DNA of 6,189 nt from Actinomycetes bacterium (GTDB lineage: Bacteria > Actinomycetota > Actinomycetes > Actinomycetales > Cellulomonadaceae): assembly GCA_023389455.1 (NCBI GenBank), contig JAEWEJ010000004.1, positions 1 to 6,189 on the forward strand, in the 5' to 3' direction. This document shows, in pieces, positions 1-5,304 of this stretch (within the stretch, counting starts at the first letter, position 1; every line of letters starts with the position of its first letter). The notes under the pieces are model-generated. The model was not told the DNA's origin, ran no database searches, and saw only the letters and a program-made list of their open reading frames with translations. Made by a program: the position numbers and the translations under genes.

Positions 1-2
1 GC

Positions 3-851
3 GTGCAGGACCTGTTCGACGAGGGCATCCTGCGCCAGAAGCTCGAGGGCGCGCTCGACCAGAAGAACCACCTGCTGGTGAAGGTCTACAACCGGCGCGC
101 GATCACGGTCGAGGAGACCCTCGACGACCTGCTGCGCCACGCGGAGCGGCTGCGCCCGTACGTCGCGGACACCCCGCAGTTCCTCAACCGGTCGCTCGAC
201 GAGGGCAAGACCCTGGTGTTCGAGGCCGGCCAGGCCACGATGCTCGACGTCGACCACGGCACCTACCCGTTCGTCACGTCGTCCGCGTGCACCGCGGGCG
301 GGGCGTGCACGGGCTCGGGCGTCGGGCCCACCCGCCTCGACCGTGTCGTCGCGGTCGCCAAGGCGTACACGACGCGTGTGGGCGAGGGGCCGTTCCCGAC
401 GGAGCTGCTGGACGTCGACGGGGAGTGGCTGCGTCAGACCGGCGGGGAGTTCGGCACCACGACGGGCCGCCCGCGCCGCACCGGCTGGTACGACGCGGTC
501 GTCGTGCGCTACGCCTCGATGGTCAACGGGCTCACCGACCTGGTGGTCACCAAGCTCGACGTGCTGACGGGCCGCGAGCGGATCCCGGTCTGCGTCGCGT
601 ACGACGTGGACGGCCGCCGGGTCGAGGACATGCCGATCGACCAGAGCGACTTCCACCACGCCCGCCCGGTGTACGAGTACCTGGACGGCTGGACCGAGGA
701 CATCTCCGGGGCGCGTGACTTCGACGACCTGCCGAAGGCTGCCCAGCGGTACCTGCAGTACCTCGAGGACGTGTCCGGCACGCGGATCTCGTCGGTCGGC
801 GTCGGCCCGGGCCGGGAGGCGACGATCATCCGCCACGAGCTCCTGGCCTGA
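3..851 (+). CDS. purA: Adenylosuccinate synthase (partial, 5' end outside window)
   Basis: This enzyme makes adenylosuccinate from IMP, aspartate and GTP, the committed step to AMP, in the cytoplasm. Only the C-terminal 282 residues are present; the family is about 430 residues, so the N-terminal P-loop and the catalytic Asp/His lie upstream of the window. The GTG at base 3 is an internal Val codon, not a start. Visible family landmarks, numbered from base 3, are the LDVDHGTYPFVTSS block (81-94) with the IMP-contacting Gln77 and Thr92, the signature KAYTTRVGEGPFPTEL (120-135), the GTTTGRPRRTGW loop (151-162) whose arginines contact IMP and aspartate, the TKLD guanine-binding motif (183-186) and the terminal GVGPGR (266-271). 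Colinear identity with known PurA continues to the stop. One mild oddity is Ala95, where E. coli and M. tuberculosis PurA have Asn (TSSN). It converges on the MFS gene, with 49 bp between the stops. Confidence 0.97.
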   Translation: MQDLFDEGILRQKLEGALDQKNHLLVKVYNRRAITVEETLDDLLRHAERLRPYVADTPQFLNRSLDEGKTLVFEAGQATMLDVDHGTYPFVTSSACTAGGACTGSGVGPTRLDRVVAVAKAYTTRVGEGPFPTELLDVDGEWLRQTGGEFGTTTGRPRRTGWYDAVVVRYASMVNGLTDLVVTKLDVLTGRERIPVCVAYDVDGRRVEDMPIDQSDFHHARPVYEYLDGWTEDISGARDFDDLPKAAQRYLQYLEDVSGTRISSVGVGPGREATIIRHELLA

Positions 852-882
852 CCCACCCGTCGCCTGACCCACCCGTCGCCTG
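847..882. repeat. 16-bp tandem direct repeat at the purA stop
   Basis: The unit CCTGACCCACCCGTCG occurs twice back to back (847-862 and 863-878), followed by a 4-base start of a third copy (CCTG, 879-882). The first copy contains the purA stop codon TGA (849-851). The second repeats it out of frame, because 16 is not a multiple of three. This looks like a simple local duplication of the purA 3' end. Confidence 0.9.
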
Positions 883-907
883 GCGTGCCCGCGTGGCGCG
901 TCAGGCG
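861..907. terminator. Candidate bidirectional terminator between purA and the MFS gene
   Basis: The 8-bp arm CGCCTGAC (861-868) is perfectly complementary to GTCAGGCG (900-907). The right arm carries the MFS stop codon (TCA on +, 901-903). A shorter alternative pairs CGCCTG (877-882) with CAGGCG (902-907). The loops are long (31 or 19 nt) and there is no T-run on either strand, so this is not a canonical intrinsic terminator. Its position between converging stop codons is the main support. Confidence 0.35.
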
Positions 908-2295
908 GGGGCGGTGCCCGGGGTGCCGAGGTCGGCGGGGGTCACGCCCCGCATCGCGACCGCGAAGCCCAGCACCACCACGACCGACGCGAGGGACGCG
1001 CCGAGGAGCGTCGCGGCCAGGCCCCACCGCTCGGCGACGACCCCGCCCAGCACCGCGCCGACGGGCATCAGCCCGTAGGCGAGCGTGCGCGTCGCGCCGC
1101 CGGTCCGGCCGAGCATGTCCCGCGGCACGACGCGCTGGCGCACGCTCTGGCTGACCACGTTCGCGACCGTGACGGTGGCGCCCGTGACGAGCAGCGCGAC
1201 GACGACCGCAACGGGGTGCGGCGCGAGGACCGGCAGCAGGAGCGCCGTGAAGGCCGCCGTCCACCCGCCGACCATGACCCGCACCTCGGTGGTGGCCCGC
1301 AGCAGCCGCGGGGCGAGCGCCGAGCCCGCGACCGCGCCGACCGCGCTGGCCGTGAGCAGCAGCGGGTACACCGCGGCGGACAGGCCCATCCGGGAGCCGG
1401 GCCCGACGGCCCACAGGACGAACACGGCCAGGTAGGCGGTGGACGTCATGTTCACCAGCGCACCGGTCAGCACGAGCGGGCGCAGCACCCGGTGCCGCAG
1501 CACGAGGGCGAGCCCGGCCCGGACGTCGTGCAGCGCGCGGCGTGCTGCGCCCGGTGTCCCGGTGCGGGACGCGGTCACGGGGTCGGGGGCGTGGCGGTAC
1601 GTGCCCGGCACCCCGCGCCACAGCACGACGAGCGCGAGCACGGCGAGCCCTGCCGGCGCGCCGATCGCCCAGCCGGCGCCGAGGGCGAGCAGGGCGCCGG
1701 ACGCAGGCGACCCGAGGAAGGCGTTGCTGACCTCCTGCACGGCGACGACCCGGCCGTTGGCGGTCGGCAGCTGGTCCGACCCGACGACGTCGGGCACGAG
1801 CGCGCTCGCGGCGAGGTCCGCGAAGACCTCGGTGACGCCGTAGGCCAGGACCAGCAGGAGCAGCCACGTCGTCGTGAGCCCGCCGGTGCTCGCGATCCAG
1901 CACGCGCCGCCGAGCAGCGCGGCGCGCGCGGCGAGCGCGGTGATCTGGACGCGGCGTCGGTCGGCCCGGTCGACGACGACCCCGGCGAGGATGCCGAGCA
2001 CGAGCCACGGCAGCCACGTGGCCGCGGTCAGGAGCGTGATCTGGGTGGGGGAGCGCGTGAGCTGGACGGCGAGCAGGGGGACCGCGACCTGGAGGATCCC
2101 GTCGCCGAGGTTAGCCGCGCCGGTGGTCAGGAGCAGGGCACGGAACCGCGGCCCGAGGCCGGGTCCGCGCGCGGGCGCCGGTGCGGTCGTGGACGGCGCG
2201 GCCTCGGTGCCGGTGCGGTGCGGCCCGTCCGTGGCCGCGGTGCCGGTGCCCTGCGGCGCGTCCGTGGTCGCGGTGCCGGTGCGCGTGCCGTCCAT
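901..2295 (-). CDS. MFS family transporter (MFS_3/EntS-like), probable drug or metabolite exporter
   Basis: This is a predicted cytoplasmic-membrane secondary transporter of 464 residues. After a Thr/Gly/Pro-rich tail (about 1-48) comes a run of hydrophobic segments. The conserved MFS loop 2-3 motif appears as GVVVDRADRRR (105-115), and LVPDVVGSDQLPTANG (167-182) resembles the segment found in the MFS_3/enterobactin-exporter branch. A charged central loop (about 228-265) separates the two halves, giving roughly 10-12 membrane segments by eye. I chose the ATG at 2295 because GAGG lies 5 nt upstream. An upstream in-frame TTG at 2331 would add 12 residues, but it lies inside the operator array and lacks such a site. 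The gene is transcribed divergently from an ArsR-type regulator, the usual layout for a repressor controlling an efflux pump. The substrate cannot be told from sequence. The N-terminal tail is built from an 11-residue repeat. Confidence 0.9.
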   Translation of the reverse strand: MDGTRTGTATTDAPQGTGTAATDGPHRTGTEAAPSTTAPAPARGPGLGPRFRALLLTTGAANLGDGILQVAVPLLAVQLTRSPTQITLLTAATWLPWLVLGILAGVVVDRADRRRVQITALAARAALLGGACWIASTGGLTTTWLLLLVLAYGVTEVFADLAASALVPDVVGSDQLPTANGRVVAVQEVSNAFLGSPASGALLALGAGWAIGAPAGLAVLALVVLWRGVPGTYRHAPDPVTASRTGTPGAARRALHDVRAGLALVLRHRVLRPLVLTGALVNMTSTAYLAVFVLWAVGPGSRMGLSAAVYPLLLTASAVGAVAGSALAPRLLRATTEVRVMVGGWTAAFTALLLPVLAPHPVAVVVALLVTGATVTVANVVSQSVRQRVVPRDMLGRTGGATRTLAYGLMPVGAVLGGVVAERWGLAATLLGASLASVVVVLGFAVAMRGVTPADLGTPGTAPA

Positions 2296-2300
2296 GGTGA
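2205..2300. repeat. 33-bp imperfect tandem repeat encoding the MFS N-terminal tail
   Basis: There are three imperfect copies on +: 2205-2237, 2238-2270 and 2271-2300, the last 3 bp shorter. Each begins CGGTGCCGGTG and ends in a TCCGTGGYCG-like block. In the MFS protein they encode 11-residue units: residues 1-11 (MDGTRTGTATT), 12-22 (DAPQGTGTAAT) and 23-33 (DGPHRTGTEAA). The third DNA copy contains the start codon. There TCCATGGTGA replaces TCCGTGGTCG, so the initiating ATG aligns with an internal Thr codon (ACG) in the other copies. Confidence 0.85.
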
Positions 2301-2304
2301 CCTC
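2301..2304 (-). promoter_or_regulatory. Ribosome binding site of the MFS gene
   Basis: On the minus strand GAGG lies 5 nt upstream of the ATG at 2295 (context GCGAGGTCACCATG). This is the best Shine-Dalgarno match near any candidate start of this gene, and it decides the start in favour of ATG 2295 over TTG 2331. Confidence 0.7.
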
Positions 2305-2323
2305 GCTAGGGTGGGGATCCAGG

Positions 2324-2375
2324 CTCTGCAAAGAGTTCTATGCAAAGAAGACTCTGCAAAGGTATCTCTGCACAT
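2324..2375. promoter_or_regulatory. Phased operator array in the divergent MFS/regulator promoter region
   Basis: Four TGCA cores sit exactly 14 bp apart (2327, 2341, 2355, 2369). Each is the centre of a 10-bp dyad fitting CTNTGCANAG: CTCTGCAAAG (2324-2333), CTATGCAAAG (2338-2347), CTCTGCAAAG (2352-2361), and a degenerate fourth, CTCTGCACAT (2366-2375). Read between cores, the same array gives 18-bp dyads TGCANAGNNNNCTNTGCA; the first and third intervals are the most symmetrical. The stretch is visibly AT-richer than anything around it. The fourth copy overlaps the regulator's ATG (2374). The AAAGG of the third copy (2358-2362) is also the only Shine-Dalgarno-like sequence for that start. Winged-helix regulators of this type commonly bind such dyads in their own divergent promoter, so autoregulation plus control of the MFS gene is the natural inference. 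No convincing -35/-10 pair could be assigned on either strand. Confidence 0.75.
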
Positions 2376-2967
2376 GACCGACGACAAGACCCCCCGCGCG
2401 CCCGGCATCGGGGCCGACGCGCTCAAGGCCTTCGCGCACCCGCTGCGCATGGCGATGTACAGCGCGCTGCGCAACGACGGCCCGGCGACGGCGAGCATGC
2501 TGGGCCGGGCGCTGGGGGAGTCGAGCGGCCAGACCAGCTACCACCTGCGCCAGCTCGAGCGGCACGGCTTCGTCGAGGACGACCCCGGCCACCGGGGCGG
2601 CCGTGAGCGCTGGTGGCGCGCCGTCGGGTTCTCCATGGACGGCGTCGACCTCATGGCCGACCCGGGGACGGCGTCGTCCGTGCGGGCCGTCGTGCAGGCC
2701 GTGGTCGCCGAGCGCACCCAGGCGCTCGCGTCCTGGGTGGAGGACGTCGACGTCGCCTGGGAGCCGCAGGTCATGTCCACGTCCACCCTCGACCTCACGC
2801 AGGAGGAGGCCCGCCGCCTGGTCGAGCGCGCGATGGCGGTCGTCGACGAGTTCACCGCGATCAGCGACGCCCGCCGCGCGGCCGGCGGCGACGGCGACGA
2901 CTGGCGCCGCGTGCGCGTCCACCTCGACGTGTTCCCCCTGCGCGGCGGGCGCACCCACGAGGGCTGA
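2374..2967 (+). CDS. ArsR/HTH_20-type winged-helix transcriptional regulator
   Basis: This 197-residue cytoplasmic DNA-binding protein probably represses itself and the divergent MFS gene. Residues 14-85 form the winged helix: LKAFAHPLRMAMYSAL (17-32) is the typical ArsR-type first helix, ATASMLGRALGES (38-50) the second, SGQTSYHLRQLERHG (51-65) the recognition helix, and VEDDPGHRGGRERWWR (67-82) the wing. A helical C-terminal half (about 100-165) and a terminal strand RVRVHLDVFPLR (179-190) probably serve dimerisation and ligand sensing. There is no cysteine in the protein, so it cannot be a thiol-based metal sensor of the classic ArsR/SmtB kind; an organic ligand is more likely. The start is the ATG at 2374, since the domain begins about 13 residues later. 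The open frame continues far upstream but has no family similarity there. AAAGG lies 11 nt upstream, a rather long spacing. A 9-bp-stem hairpin follows the stop. Confidence 0.9.
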   Translation: MTDDKTPRAPGIGADALKAFAHPLRMAMYSALRNDGPATASMLGRALGESSGQTSYHLRQLERHGFVEDDPGHRGGRERWWRAVGFSMDGVDLMADPGTASSVRAVVQAVVAERTQALASWVEDVDVAWEPQVMSTSTLDLTQEEARRLVERAMAVVDEFTAISDARRAAGGDGDDWRRVRVHLDVFPLRGGRTHEG

Positions 2968-2972
2968 GGCCG

Positions 2973-2999
2973 CGTCGCGCGTCGCCGCCCCGCGCGACG
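2973..2999 (+). terminator. Candidate terminator hairpin after the regulator gene
   Basis: CGTCGCGCG (2973-2981) pairs perfectly with CGCGCGACG (2991-2999) around a 9-nt loop, starting 5 nt after the regulator stop. The stem is all but one pair GC. There is no T-run after it, so it is either an L-shaped (U-less) actinobacterial terminator or simply a product of high GC content. A weaker 5-bp hairpin follows at 3004-3017. Confidence 0.45.
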
Positions 3000-3040
3000 G
3001 CGACGGCGTGGACGCCGCCGCCCCGCCGTGCGTGCGCAGG

Positions 3041-3046
3041 TAGGGT
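3041..3046 (+). promoter_or_regulatory. Candidate -10 element of purD, possibly leaderless
   Basis: TAGGGT fits the actinobacterial -10 pattern TANNNT. It ends 8 nt before the purD GTG (3055), so a start site about 7-8 nt downstream would fall at or next to the G of the initiation codon, as in leaderless transcripts. No convincing -35 was found. The same bases (AGGTAGGG, 3038-3045) could instead act as a Shine-Dalgarno sequence 9 nt upstream of GTG, and the two readings exclude each other. Confidence 0.4.
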
Positions 3047-3054
3047 CGGGCCCC

Positions 3055-4362
3055 GTGGAGATCCTCGTCGTCGGCACCGGTGCCCGTGAGCACGCCCTCG
3101 CCCGCACGCTGTCGCTCGACCCGTCGGTGACCCGCGTGCACGCCGCGCCCGGCAACCCCGGGATCGCGCAGCACGCGACGCTGCACGCGGTCGACCAGCT
3201 CGATCCCGCGGCCGTCGCGGACCTCGCGGCCACGCTGGGCGTCGACCTCGTCGTCGTCGGCCCCGAGGCGCCGCTCGTCGCAGGCGTCGCCGACGCCGTG
3301 CGGGCCGCCGGGATCCCCGTGTTCGGCCCGTCGGCGCAGGCCGCGCGCCTCGAGGGCTCGAAGGCCTTCGCCAAGGAGGTCATGGCCGCCGCCGGCGTGC
3401 CGACCGCCGACGCACGCGTCGCCACCACGCTCGACGAGGTCGCCGCGGCGCTCGACGCGTTCGGCGCACCGCACGTCGTCAAGGAGGACGGCCTGGCCGC
3501 GGGCAAGGGCGTCGTCGTCACGGACGACCGCGAGGCGGCGCTCGCGCACGCCGCCGCGTGCCTGGCCAAGGACGGCGGCAGCGTCGTGGTCGAGGAGTAC
3601 CTCGACGGTCCCGAGGTCTCGCTGTTCGTGCTCTGCGACGGCACCGACGTGGTGCCCCTGGTCCCCGCGCAGGACTTCAAGCGCGCGCTCGACGGCGACC
3701 AGGGCCCCAACACCGGCGGCATGGGCGCGTACTCGCCGCTGCCGTGGGCTCCCGAGGGCCTGGTCGAGGAGGTCGTCGAGACCGTCGCCCGTCCCACGGT
3801 CGCCGAGATGGCCCGGCGGGGCACCCCGTTCGTCGGCGTCCTGTACTGCGGCCTGGCGCTGACGAGCCGCGGCGTGCGCGTCGTGGAGTTCAACGCCCGC
3901 TTCGGGGACCCCGAGACCCAGGTCGTGCTGGCCCGGCTCGGCACCCCGCTCGGCGGCGTGCTGCTCGCGGCGGCGCAGGGACGGCTGGCCGGGCTCGACC
4001 CGCTGCACTGGCGTGCCGACGCCGCCGTCACGGTCGTCGTCGCGTCGCACGGCTACCCGGGCGAGGTCCGCACCGGGGACCCGATCACCGGCCTGGACGG
4101 CGCCGACACGGTGCCCGGCGTCCACGTGCTGCACGCCGGCACCGCGGTGCGCACCACCGACGACGACCCCGAGAACCCGCTGAACCAGCCGCTCCTGGTG
4201 TCCGACGGCGGCCGCGTGCTGTCCGTCGTGGGCGTCGGGGAGACCCTCGCGGACGCGCGCCGCGCCGCGTACGTCGCGGTGGACCAGGTGAACCTCGCGG
4301 GCTCGCACCACCGCACCGACATCGCGCAGGCCGTCAGCCAGGCCGGGGCGCAGGGCGCGTGA
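3055..4362 (+). CDS. purD: Phosphoribosylamine--glycine ligase (GAR synthetase)
   Basis: This ATP-dependent cytoplasmic ligase joins glycine to 5-phosphoribosylamine to give GAR, the second step of de novo purine synthesis. The protein has 435 residues, normal for stand-alone bacterial PurD. The N-terminal domain opens with MEILVVGTGAREHAL (1-15), then APGNPGIA (31-38) and VVGPEAPLVAGVAD (67-80). The ATP-grasp domain shows SKAFAKEVMAAAGVPTA (102-118), VVKEDGLAAGKGVVV (141-155), PAQDFKRALDGDQGPNTGG (204-222) and the diagnostic EFNARFGDPETQ (278-289), whose acidic residues bind magnesium. The C-terminal domain ends near YVAVDQVNLAGSHHRTDI (406-423). The GTG at 3055 was chosen because MEILVVG matches the family N-terminus; a GTG at 3028 would add nine unrelated residues. 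A short Asp/Pro/Asn-rich stretch, RTTDDDPENPLNQPLLV (366-382), lengthens the C-terminal domain compared with E. coli PurD. The stop overlaps the purC start. Confidence 0.97.
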   Translation: MEILVVGTGAREHALARTLSLDPSVTRVHAAPGNPGIAQHATLHAVDQLDPAAVADLAATLGVDLVVVGPEAPLVAGVADAVRAAGIPVFGPSAQAARLEGSKAFAKEVMAAAGVPTADARVATTLDEVAAALDAFGAPHVVKEDGLAAGKGVVVTDDREAALAHAAACLAKDGGSVVVEEYLDGPEVSLFVLCDGTDVVPLVPAQDFKRALDGDQGPNTGGMGAYSPLPWAPEGLVEEVVETVARPTVAEMARRGTPFVGVLYCGLALTSRGVRVVEFNARFGDPETQVVLARLGTPLGGVLLAAAQGRLAGLDPLHWRADAAVTVVVASHGYPGEVRTGDPITGLDGADTVPGVHVLHAGTAVRTTDDDPENPLNQPLLVSDGGRVLSVVGVGETLADARRAAYVAVDQVNLAGSHHRTDIAQAVSQAGAQGA

Positions 4363-5282
4363 ACGGCGCGACGACTCCGGCAGGCCTCCCGGGGTGGCGG
4401 CACGTCTACTCCGGCAAGGTGCGCGACCTGTACCAGCCGGACGACTCCGTGGCGGGCGTCGCGCTGCGCGACGAGCACGGCGACGTGGTGCTCGTCGTGG
4501 CGTCCGACCGGGTCTCGGCGTACGACCACGTCCTGAGCCCGGGGATCCCGGACAAGGGTGTCGTGCTCACGCAGCTCAGCCTGTGGTGGTTCGAGCAGCT
4601 CGCGGACCTGGTGCCCAACCACGTCCTGCCCGTCGCGGTGCCCGACGCGGTCGCCGGGCGCGCGATGGTCTGCCGACGGCTCGACATGTTCCCGGTGGAG
4701 TGCGTCGCCCGCGGGTACCTCACGGGCTCGGGCCTCGCGGAGTACCAGGTGACCGGCGAGGTGACCGGGATCGCGCTGCCTCCCGGCCTGGTCGACGGCT
4801 CGCGGCTCCCCGAGCCCGTCTTCACCCCGGCGACCAAGGCCGAGCTCGGCGACCACGACGAGAACGTGCGGTTCTCCGTCGTCGTCGACACCGTGGGCCC
4901 GGCCGCCGCCGAGGAGCTGCGCGACCTGACGCTCGCGGTCTACGCGCGTGCCGAGTCGATCGCCCGGGAGCGGGGCGTGGTCCTCGCGGACACCAAGCTC
5001 GAGTTCGGCACGGACCCGACCACGGGCCGGACCACGCTGGGCGACGAGGTGCTGACCCCCGACTCCTCCCGCTTCTGGCCGGCCGACGCGTGGCAGCCCG
5101 GGCAGGCGCAGCCGAGCTTCGACAAGCAGTTCGTGCGCGACTGGCTGACCTCGCCCGCGTCGGGCTGGGACCGTGCGTCCGACGCGCCCCCGCCGCCGCT
5201 GCCGGCCGACGTGGTCGCGCGCACCCGGGACCGCTACCTCGAGGCCTACGAGCGGCTGACGGGCCGACCGCTGCAGGTCTGA
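4359..5282 (+). CDS. purC: Phosphoribosylaminoimidazole-succinocarboxamide synthase (SAICAR synthetase)
   Basis: This enzyme condenses CAIR with aspartate using ATP to make SAICAR in de novo purine synthesis (cytoplasm). The 307-residue length fits the longer, yeast ADE1-like form common in Actinobacteria rather than the roughly 237-residue E. coli form. Family landmarks are VYSGKVRDLY (16-25), the ATP-binding loop; ASDRVSAYDHVLSPGIPDKG (48-67); CRRLDMFPVECVARGYLTGS (105-124), the first signature; PVFTPATKAELGDHDENV (153-170); LADTKLEFG (209-217), with the metal/ATP-binding acidic residues; and DEVLTPDSSRFWPA (229-242). The SFDKQFVRDWL segment (253-263) and its long C-terminal helix complete the fold. 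The start is the GTG at 4359, which overlaps the purD stop as GTGA, with AGGG three bases upstream. The GTGA overlap suggests translational coupling to purD. It converges on the nuclease gene with 16 bp between the stops. Confidence 0.97.
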   Translation: MNGATTPAGLPGWRHVYSGKVRDLYQPDDSVAGVALRDEHGDVVLVVASDRVSAYDHVLSPGIPDKGVVLTQLSLWWFEQLADLVPNHVLPVAVPDAVAGRAMVCRRLDMFPVECVARGYLTGSGLAEYQVTGEVTGIALPPGLVDGSRLPEPVFTPATKAELGDHDENVRFSVVVDTVGPAAAEELRDLTLAVYARAESIARERGVVLADTKLEFGTDPTTGRTTLGDEVLTPDSSRFWPADAWQPGQAQPSFDKQFVRDWLTSPASGWDRASDAPPPPLPADVVARTRDRYLEAYERLTGRPLQV

Positions 5283-5304
5283 CCTCCCGCGGGCGTCGTC
5301 AGGC
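5277..5304. terminator. Candidate bidirectional stem between purC and the nuclease gene
   Basis: GTCTGAC (5277-5283) can pair with GTCAGGC (5298-5304) in a 7-bp stem with one T-G wobble, enclosing a 14-nt loop that contains the palindrome CCCGCGGG (5286-5293). The arms contain both stop codons (purC TGA 5280-5282 and nuclease TCA 5299-5301). Neither side has a T-run. It is the only structure in the 16-bp convergent gap. Confidence 0.3.

Noticed and set aside
509..2017. 502-codon minus-strand frame over the MFS gene and purA 3' end
   Set aside because: It is a shifted frame of the MFS gene continuing antisense into purA, with Arg/Ala/Pro-rich low-complexity translation and no recognisable domain.
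2296..2331. TTG at 2331 as the MFS start
   Set aside because: It lies in the operator array, is a rare start codon, and has no better ribosome site than ATG 2295 with GAGG 5 nt upstream.
1216..2373. Upstream extension of the regulator reading frame
   Set aside because: The frame stays open only because it is antisense to the MFS gene. The extra sequence has no family similarity, and the winged helix begins just after the ATG at 2374.
2324..2375. Array of short repeats as a CRISPR or plasmid-type iteron origin
   Set aside because: The units are only 10 bp with 4-bp gaps and lie between a divergent regulator and transporter. No cas or replication initiator gene is present, so an operator is the simpler reading.
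3004..3017. Second hairpin (CGGCG/CGCCG) before purD
   Set aside because: The stem is only 5 bp with a 4-nt loop in highly GC-rich DNA, not distinguishable from chance.
2338..4311. 657-codon open frame on the minus strand across purD and the regulator gene
   Set aside because: It is antisense to two genes with clear family motifs. Its Arg/Ala/Gly/His/Val-rich translation resembles no protein family, and long stop-free antisense frames are expected at this GC content.
3558..4358. Upstream extension of the purC reading frame
   Set aside because: It overlaps purD in another frame with Arg-rich nonsense. PurC similarity starts after the GTG at 4359, which forms the GTGA overlap.
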